DNA from: Nigrospora sphaerica
Taxonomy: Eukaryota > Ascomycota > Sordariomycetes > Amphisphaeriales > Apiosporaceae
DNA: 64,000 bases
Assembly: GCA_018287875.1 (NCBI GenBank)
Contig: JAGVVL010000013.1
Location: 1,178,001-1,242,000, forward strand
Reading direction: 5' to 3'
Numbering within the stretch: the stretch's first letter is position 1; each line of letters begins with the position of its first letter. Positions 32,959-43,344 of this stretch are shown piece after piece. The notes under the pieces were generated by a model. The model was not told where the DNA came from and did not search any database. It worked only from the letters and a program-made list of their open reading frames with translations. The position numbers and the translations under genes are program-made.

Positions 32959-34818
32959 ACGTAGGTGCCATCCATGTAGCGCATCCAACCAAGTGGCGCA
33001 CCTCAGAGCACTCTCGCGACTAATCAATCGATTACTCAACCAAACCGCCTTAAATCAATCCAAACTGATCGGAATCCTACTCTTTGGATGTTTCTTCAAC
33101 CATTACACAGGTGCGCGCATTATGACCGGTCTTTCCGCAGATACCACAGCGCCTTTCGCGCGGCTGCGCTATCCTTGCACGACTACTACCCGCACGCGTT
33201 TCCTCCCGTAACTGTGTATCCGCATCTATTTGATTTATAAGATCTTGTCCTTCGGCGATAGTAAGTGTTCCCCCTTACCTTATATGTGTTTTCTTTACCC
33301 TGCGACGTTTAGCGAGGCCGATATTTGCTTCTCGAAGGTAACGGATCTCAGCCTTTAAGAGGGCATTCTCGTGTATAATCACTATCGTACCCTTCGTAAT
33401 CTAGTCAACTGCTAATAAAATCGGTGTCGGTGAGCTTCCTTAGTAACGGCGGACTCGGCTTTTAATAAAGTCTGTCTATAAAGTCGCCTCGGTTGGGTTA
33501 TACGGCGTCTGAGAGGCCTATAGGATGGTCGCGGCTAGGAGGCTCCTTATCGGCGAAGGCGTCGATAACTTCATATCGAGTTTCGATATAACCCTATCCG
33601 GGTCGAGAGGAACTATACTGGCTCCTTTGAATCCGGCCTTGACATTATCGGGTGTAAAGACCTTTAAAAATACGGCCTAAAAGGCGATAAGGAACTTAGC
33701 CTTCGTGATGTGGTTTATATACGATTTCATAAACCCTTCGATCTCGCGACCGTACGCCCGCTTTAGTGGACCAAAACACTTAACGTTAAGTGGCTGGAGA
33801 AGATACGACGAGTGCGGAGGCATAGAGATCGTGATAATGTTCTTCTCCCTACAGAAAGCCTGGAAATCGGCCGAAACGTGGCTCTCGTGCCCGTCGATCA
33901 CTAATAACCGATATTGACCTTTTGCGCGCGACGCCGTGTGTTTATCGAAATGCCGAACCCAGTCCAAGCCTGTCTCGTTGCTGGTCTATCCATTCAAGGT
34001 CGGTTTGATTACCTAGTCGCGTGGTAGGGTGCTGTCGGCGTACTAGTTCGCGAGATAAGTCTTGCCCTTTACCGCTATAAACGGCGGGACACACCAGTTA
34101 TCTACATATACGCCTTAAATCGCGGTAGCCTATTCCCGGTTGCCAGGCTGGATCTTCTTTTGTTTCCCGCCGTAATCAGCACCCGTAACGACTATAAAGG
34201 ACGCGATCTGGCCTATTATAAAGCCGGTCTTGTCGAAGTTGTACAGATCGTTGTTGAGGATGCCGAACTTTGCTTTCATGCTACGGAAAAGCTCGAACCA
34301 AGCCGCAATCTTTTTAGGATCCTCGCAGAGGGCCCTCTGGTAGTCGTACACACGCGAAAGACACGTTTTCAGCTGTGGTTGTCGCTTGATGAAGTTCGAG
34401 GCCCAATGCATTCCGACGCGTGACGCGTCACGCGCCTCGGCAATAACATTAGCCATATCTTCCATGTCGCGTAGCCGGGGTAAGAACCCTCGCGAATCCA
34501 GGTCAATTATGTATTCAACAATCACCCTTTCTTCTAGTCTCGTTAATCGAGAAGTTGCGCTGCCTTACTTGGCCTTCGAAGGCGTGCCGGCTATTCTTCG
34601 ACGTAGGGTGGTTTCTGGGACGTTGTAGATCTTCGCGGTTGCTCGGCGGCTACTTTGAGGGTTATTTTTAAAAGATTGGATAGCAAGGATTAATTGAGCT
34701 TCTTAAGAAGAGGCAGCCATTTTTATTTGTGGATGTGTAATGTCGTGAAGTTGATCGATCGCGATTTAGCAGCAGGTGCGCCACTTGGTTGGGTGCGCCA
34801 CATAGGTGGCACCTACGT
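32959..34818 (-). mobile_element. pogo-like DNA transposon T2 (1.86 kb)
   Basis: Same family as T1, opposite orientation. TIRs start ACGTAGGTGCCA with two diverged TGGCGCA-type subrepeats. TA duplications at 32957-32958 and 34819-34820. Separated from T1 by 180 bases of host transposase remnant. Confidence 0.92.
33080..34720 (-). pseudogene. T2 transposase, broken
   Basis: Reads leftward from ATG 34720 (MAASS-stop-EAQLILAIQSFK). Long clean stretches at 34525-34130 (HTH, DPKKIAAWFELFRSMKAKFG, YNFDKTGF) and 33967-33677 (MDWVRHFDKHTASRAKG, LLVIDGHESHVSADF, QPLNVKCFGPLKRAYG). In-frame stops and a C-terminal region matching T1's zinc knuckle near 33100-33200. The third catalytic acid is Asn, as in T1 and T3. 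Confidence 0.85.
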
Positions 34819-34847
34819 TAGTTTAATAATAATAGTTTTTAATTAAT

Positions 34848-35430
34848 TGTTGGTAGTGGTGGTTCGATTGGAAGAGGAAGCAACCCTTTATAAGGGCTCT
34901 TTCGATCTCGGAGGTCGTTTCTTATAGGTAAAGAAACACAGAAGAATAAGGAACTTCTCTTCAAGAGGAACGAGAGTGTATTTCGTGTGCTTTGATTGCT
35001 TGCTTGCTTGCTTCAGGACAGACTAGATACACAGAGAGGGGAGATTCAGCCTTTACTTATACCCGTTAAGCCCTTATCCTCTTAGTAATACAAAGAAGAG
35101 AACGCGTAAGTGATTGCGTAAATGACTACGTGGCTTAGAAGCATATGGAACCTTATAGAGGTTTGTGGAGCCTTATGGGGGCTCATGGAAGCTTCAGGGA
35201 GCCACGTAGAAACCTGTGGAAACTCGTAGAAACTTGCAGAAGCTTTTGCGTGGCGTACGCCACGCTTGTGGGTAAAGCGGGCCATGCTTGCGGGTAAGCT
35301 GGCCCATGCTCCAGGGTAGGCTGGCCCGAGCTTTAGGATAGGCTCGGTTAAAGGACTAGCTTCCCGTTAAGTGCATAGCTTAGTCCGTAGTGACAGAGAA
35401 CGGTATAGGATAAGTTCTATACCTGCAACA
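34848..35430 (+). repeat. solo LTR (LTR5), 560-bp family
   Basis: TGTTGGTAGTGGTGG...CTATACCTGCAACA, with duplication TTAAT at 34843-34847 and 35431-35435. Same subfamily as LTR2 and LTR3. Confidence 0.9.
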
Positions 35431-35549
35431 TTAATTTAAGCTAATTTAAAGGCTAGCAGTTCACTGTAACTAAAAACAGATAGATTATAAACTAAATAGC
35501 GCTTAAGTGGCTTAAGAAGGTTTTTATTTAAAATACCGCAGCTGAGGAC

Positions 35550-36329
35550 TGTAAGGATCTGTTAAAAGTATAGGGCTTACCCCTATACCGTTATCCTTCG
35601 TTAAGGACTTAGCTATGCAGTTATCAAAAAGCTAGTCCTTTAACCGAGACTGCCTTAAAGCTCGGGCCACCTTACCCGACAGCACAGGCCACCCTACCCT
35701 AAAGCTAGGGCTACTTTTCCCGTATATATGGCCTACGCTACTTGGAACCTTCTATAAGTTTCTACGAGTTTCCACGAGGTTCCACGAGCCTCCACGTGGT
35801 TCCACAAGGTTCCACAAGCGTCCACGTGCTTCTAAGCTACGTCACTGCTTACGCGTCCACTTACGCGTCCCCTATTTGTATTACTAAGAGGATAAAGGGT
35901 TAAAAGGGTATAAATAAGGGCTAAATTTTCCCTCTTCGTGTAACTAGTCTGTCCTAAAGCAAGCAAGCAAGCAAGCAACTTAGAGATCTCACTCTCTACC
36001 CCCCTTAAGAGAAGTTCCTACTCTTCCGTGTTCCTTTATCCTTAAGGAACGGCCTCCGAGATCGAAAGAGCCTTTATAAAGGGGTTGCTTCCTCTTTTCG
36101 ATCAAACCACCACTTCCAACAGGATCCGAAGGAATCACAGTGGCACCGTCAGGTATAAGGTAGCGAAGGGCAGGCTCAATTCCACTGCAAGACTGATTCT
36201 TGCAGAATCCAAGTTCAGGTCGGGCGCCAGCAGTGCGCCCGCTCCTCGCTAGTAGGCTGCCGGTGGGTCTGTACCGCAGGTCAGGTGACCAGCCTGCGGA
36301 TGCACCTCTTCAGCGCCTCCTCCCTTACA
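35550..36329 (-). repeat. 213-bp element (copy b), split by LTR6
   Basis: Inverted relative to copies a and c: TGTAAGGATC at 35550-35559, then LTR6, then GGATCCGAAGG to CCTTACA at 36329. The split falls exactly at LTR6 and its target duplication. Confidence 0.85.
35560..36121 (-). repeat. solo LTR (LTR6), 560-bp family
   Basis: TGTTAAAAGTATAGGGC...CACTTCCAACA with duplication GGATC (35555-35559, 36122-36126). TTTTAACA-ended subfamily with LTR1 and LTR4. Lies in opposite orientation to LTR5, 130 bases away. Confidence 0.9.
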
Positions 36330-36940
36330 AAAACCCTTTTAAGTACCGCCAACTTGTTATAGATGGCTATAGTAGCTATATAATAACTAATTTTATATTT
36401 TAATACTTCTTTTATTAAATATATCTTCTTTATTCACCCTCTTATACCTCTCACGTACTTTAACCTTTTAATTTAGCCGTTTTTAGTTCTTTAAAATCGG
36501 CGTACTAAAAAGAACTTAGATTTTTAATTTAGTTAACGGATTTAATAGTAGTTAATAAGCGAAATTTTCTTACCCAGTATTAGAAAGCTCGTTTAATTAA
36601 GCCTATTAACTAGAATATCCGGAATAAGTAGAAAGTAGCCGGTCTTTGATTAGTAAGTATAGTAAACTTACTTTTAATTAAGAATTTAATTTGAAACACA
36701 TGTTAAATAATACCTAAGATAATAAATTTAAAGTAATCCCACTTAAATAGGGTCTTCTTAATACTTTTAAAAAGACCTAGTACTTTTATAATAGTTTAAT
36801 ACACTTTAAAAAAGACGTTGGATTTTGAGGACTAAGTATAGCTTTTAAACTAACTAGTAGAATATTTAATTATATAACGGCTACTTTTTTTAAAAAGATT
36901 TTAAAGGCCTTTAATAAAAAGAATATCTAATTAGTTACTA

Positions 36941-38801
36941 ACGTGGCTGTCGAGTGAGTGGCGCAGGCAGGTAAGTAGCGCACTTCCAGTTAAAATTCGT
37001 TACTTCAACTTTAAGACACTATATCTCCATAAATAAATATGGAGAACGCATTTAAAGATGGTCAGATGGTTCTTACTATTTAAGCACTCCAGAAAGACTC
37101 TTATTTAACCCGCCGAGCCGCTGTAACAATCTATAACATCCTGGAAACTACCCTACGTCGAAGAATAGCCGGCACACACGCTAGGTAAGATACCCGCCCC
37201 AAGTCAGCTTAATTAACTAAACTGGAAGAGAAGATGCTTATCAGATATATACTGGACCTAGATACGCGAGGGTTTACGCCGCGACTTCGTGATATGGAAG
37301 ATATAGTTAATGTTATTGCTGAGTCGCGCGACACGTCACGTGTTGGCACGCGTCGGGCCTTAAGCTTCGTTAAGCGATAACCAGACCTCCTAACACGTTT
37401 CTTTCGCGTATACAACTACTAGAGGGCCCTCTACAAAGATCCTAAGAAAATCGCGGGCTGGTTCGCGCTTTTCGCGAACCTAAAGGCCAAATATAGTATC
37501 TAAGACGAGGATATTTACAACTTCGACGAGACCGGCTTCACGATGGGCTAAATCACGTCCTCAATAGTCGTGACCAGTGCCGATCGCAGCGGAAAGCGAA
37601 AAAAAGTCCAGCTTAGCAATCGCGAATGGGTTACCGTGATCCAGGGCGTCTGTTCCGATAGTTGGTGTGTCCCGCCGTTCATCGTGGTAAAGGGCGCCTA
37701 CCACCTCGCTAATTAGTACGCCGACAGCACCCTCCCACGCGACTAAGTAATTAAACCGACTTAAAATAGATAGACCGATAATAAGACCAGCCTAGACTAG
37801 ATTCGGCATTTCGATAAACACACCTTGTCGTGTGTAATAAGCCGATATTGTCTATTAGTGATCGACAAATATAAGAGCCATATTTCAACCGAATTCTAAG
37901 CTTTCTATAAAGAGAAGGATATTATAGCGGTCTCTATACCTCTACACTTATTATATCTACTTTAGCTACTTAACGTTAAGTATTTTAGCCTATTAAAGTA
38001 GGTATATAGTTATAAAATTAAAGGGTTTATAAAGTCACTTATTAACTATATCACTAAAGCCGAGTTTTTAATCGCCTTTTAAGCTATATTTACAAAGGTT
38101 TTTACACCGAATAATATTAAGGCTGTATTCTTAAGAGCCGGCTTAGTACCTTTAAATCTAGAAAGAGTGCTCGCAAAGCTGGATATGAAATTATCGACAC
38201 CTTTGCCTACTGGAAGCCTTCCGGCTGTAAGCGTCCTATAGGCCTTTTAGACGCCGTATAACTTAACCGAGGCGACTTCGTAGACTGATTTTATTAAGAA
38301 TCGAGTCCGCTATCACTAAGGAAGCTCTCCGACACCAATTTTATCAGCAGTTGACCAGTTTACGAAGGGTGCGATAGCAATAATATACGAGGTCGCTCTT
38401 TTATAGGCGGAGGTTAAGACTCTTCGAGAGGCGAATTCCAGCCTCGCAAAACATCGGAGAGTAAAAAAGACCCGTCTATAGCAAGGAGAAACACTCGAGA
38501 TTGGCGAGGCTCAAGATCTTTTAGATCAAAAGGACGTTAATACGCAGTTAAGAGAGGAAACGCGTATAAGAAGCGGTCGGGCAACGAGGTCAGAACCGCG
38601 CGGGCAGCGATATGGCATCTGCGGAATAGCCGGACATAATACGCGAACATGTGAAATGAATGCAGAAACATCTGAAAAGCCGGAATCTGATTAGTTTGAA
38701 TTGATTTAAGGCGTTATAGTTGGGTAATCAATTGATTTATCGTGAAGATTCCCTTTAGGTGCGCCACTCACCCGCCTGCGCCACTCACCCGACACCCACG
38801 T
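36941..38801 (+). mobile_element. pogo-like DNA transposon T3 (1.86 kb), at a chimeric junction
   Basis: TIRs starting ACGTGGCTGTCGAGTGAG and ending with CGACACCCACGT, TA on both sides (36939-36940, 38802-38803). The flanks are not two halves of one site: the left flank is the C-terminal part of a host transposase and the right flank is the N-terminal start of another copy. Much more RIP-decayed than T1. Confidence 0.88.
37039..38692 (+). pseudogene. T3 transposase, heavily RIP-mutated
   Basis: Starts MENAFKDGQMV and follows T1 throughout (LTRRAAVTIYNILETTLRRRIAGT, YNFDETGFTMG, LVIDKYKSHISTEF, C-terminal CGIAGHNARTCEM-like knuckle), but with more than fifteen in-frame TAA/TAG codons. Gly of the DGH motif reads as Lys in this copy. 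Non-functional. Confidence 0.85.
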
Positions 38802-38965
38802 TAATAATTAAAGATGAAGACATATAACGAATGAGACTTATAATGTGCCCTTGATGCCGTCGCTAATAGGGCTTTAATCTATTAATCCGTTTAAGAATAT
38901 GAGATACCGAGGTCAACACTTTGAAACCGAATTAAAGGGTATTAACGGAGGTTAAAAGCTTTCGT

Positions 38966-39178
38966 TGTAAGGGAGGAGGCGCTGGAGAGGTGCATCCGCA
39001 GGCTGGTCACCTGACCTGCGGTACAGACCCACCGGCAGCCTACTAGCGAGGAGCGGGCGCACTGCTGGCGTCCGACCTGAACTTGGATTCTGCAAGAATC
39101 AGTCTTGCAGTGGAATTGAGCCTGCCCTTCGCTACCCTATACCTGACGGTGCCACTGTGATTCCTTCGGATCCTTACA
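38966..39178. repeat. 213-bp element (copy c)
   Basis: Near-identical to 30032-30244, same orientation, TGTAAGG...CCTTACA. No matching 5-bp duplication. It marks the point where the N-terminal part of the second transposase copy joins its C-terminal part, so a deletion by recombination between two such elements is likely. Confidence 0.88.
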
Positions 39179-39221
39179 CGCTTACTCGTTATAAACAGCT
39201 ATAGCAGCTATATAATAACTG

Positions 39222-39413
39222 TCGCACTGCAGAGATCGTGGAAAGCGAGGTTCAAGTTATCCATTAGAAGGAAACAAAGGAAACCTGTCTGTAGGTGCAG
39301 TAGTACATATAGTAGCTCAGGACCCCTGTCACCATGTGAATCCTGGCATGTGAAAAGGAGCCACGTGACCTGGCAGGAGAGGTTAAGCCACGTGAATAGC
39401 CTCATATTGCGAC
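39222..39413. mobile_element. 192-bp hAT-like MITE
   Basis: Short GTCGCA...TGCGAC termini and 8-bp duplication AATAACTG (39214-39221 and 39414-39421). The empty site TATATAATAACTAATTTTA is present at about 36377-36395 in the sister transposase copy. No coding capacity. An 8-bp duplication is typical of hAT elements. Confidence 0.75.
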
Positions 39414-39582
39414 AATAACTGATTTTATATTTTAATGCTTCTTTTATTTAATTTACCTTCTTTTTTATCCTCTTATACCTCTTATGTTCTTTAACCTTTT
39501 AATTTAGCCGTTTCCAATTCTTTGAAATTAGCGTATTAGAAAGAGCTTAAATTTCTAACCTAGTTGATAAACTTAACAGTAG

Positions 39583-39716
39583 TGTAAGGGTTGCAGCTGC
39601 GTCTGGCCCGCTATGTCTCTATAGGTCTGGATTGGAGGGGTGCGTCTTCATAAGTGGAGACATTGCTAGCATTTTGGGCATTGTGGGCGAGTGGTTACCT
39701 CCTGCCATCCCTTACA
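39583..39716. repeat. 134-bp element, TGTAAGGG...CCCTTACA
   Basis: TG...CA ends, 8-bp inverted termini, 5-bp duplication AGTAG (39578-39582, 39717-39721). The sister copy near 36545-36560 shows the unoccupied site. Termini and duplication length resemble the 213-bp element, but the interior is unrelated. Confidence 0.78.
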
Positions 39717-40418
39717 AGTAGTTAGTAAGCGAAATTTCCTTACTAGTAGAAAGCTCGTTAAGCCGGGATTACCGGCTAAAATATTTAAAATAAGTAGAAA
39801 GTAGCCGGTCTTTAATTTATAAGTATAGTAAAACGGCTTTCTAGCTAGAATTTAATTTAAAATATATATTAAATACCCCCCAATACGGTAAGTTTAAAGC
39901 AATACCACTCGAATAAGGCCTTCTTAACATCTTTAAAAAGACCCAGTACTTTTATAATAGTTTAGTCTACTTTAAAAAAAACGTCGGACTTTAAAGACTA
40001 AGTATAGCTTTTGAACTAGCTAGCAGAACACTTAACTATATAATAGCTACTTTTCTAAAAGCTTTAAAAGGCCTTTAAAAAAAATGTCTAATTAGCTACT
40101 ACTTAAAGAAAGATTTAAGCTCTCGAAGCTAAGATTAAGACTATTAAACTAAGGAAGAGGAAGAAAGTAAATTTAAGCCTTAATTTAAAGTTTGCGCATA
40201 TCGAAAATATCCACCGAGCTTGATTAGCGGTAAGAGAGATTAAAATTAGTCTAAATAAAGAGAGCGATAACAAAAGCCTAAGTTAGGCTGGTTCTTATGT
40301 TATAGCTGTTCTAAATTAAGAATATGTAGACGGATGAAGTAATAAGGTTGATTTTTATACGATTAAGTTAAGGGGGGCCAAATGTGGGGGGGGCCAAATG
40401 GGGGTACTCTAACTTACC

Positions 40419-40872
40419 CCACCATTACGAAACAAGCGTATATGTGTACGCTGCCGCACGACTACTTCGGCTTCCAGTTTTAGTCAATCTCTCGAAGGAG
40501 CGTCTGTCGGATTACGCCCTTGTGCTATCTCCCATGGAAATTGTGACATTAAGCGCGGGGGCAAGCGGACTGTTAGAGAAAGACGACACGTGGTTGGCCG
40601 CCTTTTTGAAGGCGTCCCTAAGGAAAGTGTTCAAGGATTCAGCTCTACCGGACAGACCGACCTTCCTGAGCAGTCTCGAGCGCACACCCATCTACGCGAG
40701 CATTTTACTTGAAGCGATGAGCGAGATATTTCGGGAAAGCATGACTCCCGTCCGGCCTACCAAGTCCCAGCCCTCTTCCAGGTCAATCCAAGATATTGCT
40801 ACAACCCCCAGAAGTTCATCCGAGTCAATATTAGGCCTAGGTACGTCAATCATGGCAGATAGCATTAAGCTA
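40419..40872 (+). pseudogene. BTB/POZ-like protein, C-terminal remnant
   Basis: Immediately right of the composite transposon an open frame reads HHYETSVYVYAAARLLRLPVLVNLSKERLSDYALV, followed by helices and a Ser/Thr-rich tail. This resembles the C-terminal half of fungal BTB-domain proteins (the conserved VYVYA...LL.LPVL..L helix pair). The N-terminal half is missing here, and the frame is cut again at 40873 by another transposon. Excising that leaves only a few more codons before a stop near 42835. A short possible N-terminal trace lies left of the composite at about 29690-29760. The gene is therefore probably disrupted twice. BTB assignment is by pattern only. Confidence 0.5.
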
Positions 40873-42795
40873 GGGGGTCGATCAAGGGACAGGCCCATCA
40901 AACCGCCACGCGTTTTAAGACATCGCCATGTAACATTAAAGCAAACAAAACCAATTATCTTAACAACCACAATAGATACAGACAGACCGATTAGCTCAAA
41001 GAGACTGTTATCTCCTCCTCTATGTCAGAAATGCTTTCTACAACCGAACTTCCCGACGCGATCGATGGCGACTGCGCAGTGACCGCACTAGCCTCACCAC
41101 CAGGTGTCGCCAGGTCCTCCTTAACTTTTCGAACGTCTAGTATAGTCACGAATCGCTCTTAAGCAGTTTTCTGGACCTTGCGACGTTTTTGGGGCTTCTG
41201 GAGATCCAGCGCAGCAGCCAATTGGTCGCGTTCATGCTTAAGGCTGGAGATCTCGGCGCTTACAAGGTCTAAGGCCTTTCCAGTCTTCCTGAAGACCTGG
41301 CGTAAGGTGGCATTGCTGTACACTGAGTTAACTATACGTAATTCGCGATGGATATACTGTATCTGCCTTAAAGACCTTGGGGTCTTAACGTCTATAACGG
41401 ACATCTCCGATAGCAGGGGGTCCTCTGGCAGCTGCAGAACGCTCCAAGTTGACCCCTCCGGCCTATCCTGGTCCCTTTACCTTGCTAGTCGGCTGTTAAT
41501 GGCCTTAAGGGGGTTCCTTAGATAGATACCGGTCGCTTTCCAGCCTGTGGCAATGTGCTCTGGAGTCAGGGCTTCCTTCCGAGCCTTTTTCCAGGCCTCC
41601 AGGAACTCCGGTTTCTTTGGCGTCATCGTCAGACTAGACACGCAGGCCTGGCGAAGGTGTTTCCGGTACGCGCGCTTTAACACCGAAAAGGGGCCAAGGT
41701 CTAGAGGCTGGAGGACCTGCGAGGTGTGTGCCGGAAGGAAGTTCAGCTAGACCTTAGCCTTAAAACACTTTAATATGAACTCCTCGCTATAGTGGCTAGC
41801 ATGGCCGTCGAGTATAAGGTGGCGCCACTACTTAGGGTCGTCTAGAGTAGTCTATGGCAAGAACACCTGTCTTAGCTAGCGCAGGGTAATTAAATTGGAG
41901 GTCCAGCTAGCCTCTGAGGCTTCAAATTGCTAGTCTGCGAAGTCCTCGTCGTCTGATTGAGTGGTAAACCATTGCTGTTGGACCTGCCTTCCCTTAAAGA
42001 TCACCAGGGGAGACAGGGCTCGGCCAGCTGCAGAGACAGACTCTAGAGACGTCGCCCACTCGCCTCTCGTAGTGTCTAAAATGAAGACCTTCGTGAGAGC
42101 AGATGGTCTGATAATAAAAAGGCAGTCTCTAAGGCCGATCTAAGCTCCAACCTTGTTAAAGTTCCATGTGTGCTCCTTAGGGATATCGCGGATGCGCTCC
42201 TCGTTCAGCCTCGAGAAGAACTACTCGATGTTTTCGCGTGTAGCGCCGTTGACGCGCTGGAAATCCATTCCCCTTGAGAGCATGGTCTTCAGCTACGGCC
42301 AGCGCCTAAAAAAACGGCGATGCCACCTATCTCCGATAGTGTGGCTGCTACCGGACTGACAGATAATTAACTACGCGAAGAGCTTGAAGCAGTTATGCTG
42401 AGGAGCCCAGCCAAGTCTAACCTGGAGCAACACCCACTGGACCAGCCAGTGCTCCTGGACCTCACTGAGGGCTTGACGATGCCTTTGAGCAGTGCGTTTA
42501 AGAGGCTTGCACTCGAAACGAGACGTGAGGTAGTGTTTAGAGACTCTGTATTGCTTGGCGACAGACCGGATGGAATCTCCTTAGCAAACTTGGAGGAGAG
42601 CGGCAGCCAGCTGCAATTCATCCATAATAATAGATATCAAATGAAAGAACAGAATGTGACAATTCGAATAGTATGACTTCTAAATAAATGTAACCGTAGG
42701 TGGTTGATATATTCGGTGTTGAAGCAAAAAATAAACACCTTAAACTGTCGCCAGACGCGTGGCGGTTTGATGGGCCTGTCCCTTGATCGACCCCC
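40873..42795 (-). mobile_element. pogo/Tigger-like DNA transposon, third family (1.92 kb)
   Basis: Perfect TIRs of over 40 bp starting GGGGGTCGATCAAGGGACAG at 40873, complement ending at 42795. TA duplications at 40871-40872 and 42796-42797. Encodes a transposase on the minus strand. Less RIP-decayed than the neighbouring composite, so probably younger. Confidence 0.93.
41159..42625 (-). pseudogene. transposase of the 40873-42795 element, broken
   Basis: From ATG 42625: MDELQLAAALLQVC-stop, then HTH (IRSVAKQYRVSKHYL), second HTH (LSEVQEHWLVQWV), first catalytic block (WNFNKVGA, where Asp is expected at the second N), HLILDGHASHYSEEF (second Asp) and LQPLDLGPFSVLKRAYRKHL (third Asp). The tail is coiled (SAEISSLKHERDQLAAAL), ending KVQKTA-stop at 41159. 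At least eight in-frame TAA/TAG codons, mainly at Gln or Trp positions. Confidence 0.85.
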
Positions 42796-42882
42796 TAGCT
42801 TACGGAGCATGCAGCGCAATACGCTGACACATCGTCACCTAACGTAGAAGCCGCTGCGAACAAGGAAACTGAACACCAAAGA

Positions 42883-43344
42883 ATGCGCCGGTCCGTACTC
42901 CTGTCAGATTGCGAGGAGGCGAGAAATTACGTGCTCGCGGTAAAGCAATTGCCGAAAGCGATTGAAGTATTCGAGCGGATTTTGAGTGAGTCGAAAGAAA
43001 CGATACAGGAATCCGACCCATGTCGACGTACCTCCGAATTTTACCTCGCAAGAGCATACTTCAAAATCGGCCGAATTCAAGAGGCAGTGAACTTGCTCCA
43101 GCATGTCGTCTCCGTGGAGGAGCGACTTGTACGCAATGAGAAGGACCTTTTCCTGCTCGGAGCCGAGTATGAACTGGCAAGGGCATTTCTCCGCGACGAG
43201 ACGCTTTTCAGTAGCATCACAATGTTGGAGCACGTGGTGCGTATTCGAGGGAATTTACCAGGAACAAAGGATTCCAGCCTAAAAACCGCCGAGGCTTCAC
43301 TGAAGGATGCTTACGAGAAGATGAGGTTGAAACTGAGTGAATAG
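42883..43344 (+). CDS. TPR-repeat protein, probably 5'-truncated
   Basis: 153 aa of consecutive kinesin-light-chain-type tetratricopeptide helices: AIEVFERIL, SEFYLARAYFKIGRIQEAVNLLQHVVSVEERL, AEYELARAFLRD...SSITMLEHVVRIR. This repeat type usually forms the C-terminal scaffold of large fungal NLR-like or patatin-type proteins, but no NTPase or effector domain is found upstream, where a transposon ends 87 bases before the ATG. The simplest reading is a fragment of a longer gene truncated by rearrangement. It may still be a small stand-alone gene, since the ORF is intact. Confidence 0.7.
   Translation: MRRSVLLSDCEEARNYVLAVKQLPKAIEVFERILSESKETIQESDPCRRTSEFYLARAYFKIGRIQEAVNLLQHVVSVEERLVRNEKDLFLLGAEYELARAFLRDETLFSSITMLEHVVRIRGNLPGTKDSSLKTAEASLKDAYEKMRLKLSE

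Larger units (their letters stand above)
29909..36940 (+). pseudogene. pogo-like transposase remnant, first copy (split)
   Basis: Starts MKPYNEQDL-stop-SAIDAVADRALIY (HTH-psq) and continues at 30250-30536 with the second HTH. It passes the first catalytic position near 32780 (now N in NMNKVELFK where copy A has NIDKAG), and resumes at 36330 with YRQLVIDGYSSYIITNF, the second-Asp block. Interrupted by eight later insertions and many TAA/TAG codons at Gln positions. Not functional. Confidence 0.75.
38808..40380 (+). pseudogene. pogo-like transposase remnant, second copy
   Basis: Starts MKTYNE-stop (38813) and matches the first copy to about 38965. It then jumps, after a 213-bp element, to the C-terminal half (YKQL/SSYIIT-like segment at 39185 on) and runs to the right TIR. 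The middle of the gene, including the catalytic first Asp, is missing. Interrupted by a 192-bp and a 134-bp small element. Confidence 0.75.
29763..40409 (+). mobile_element. composite pogo/Tigger-like insertion, two head-to-tail copies with nested elements
   Basis: Outer ends are GAGTACCCCCATTTG at 29763 and its complement ending at 40409, directly flanked by TA on each side (29761-29762, 40410-40411), the target duplication of Tc1/mariner-pogo elements. Inside are, in order: a transposase N-terminal half (29909 on), its C-terminal half (36330-36940), a second N-terminal start (38808) and a second C-terminal half (39180-40380). The two copies lack inner TIRs. A second pogo-like family (30921-32778, 32959-34818, 36941-38801), solo LTRs (30537-30852, 34848-35430, 35560-36121) and small elements are nested within. 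The body is the same family as element A, is AT-rich and is full of RIP-type stops. Confidence 0.85.

Noticed and set aside
34848..36121. Inverted LTR pair as one foldback transposon
   Set aside because: Each LTR has its own perfect duplication (TTAAT and GGATC) and LTR6 interrupts a 213-bp element, so they arrived independently.
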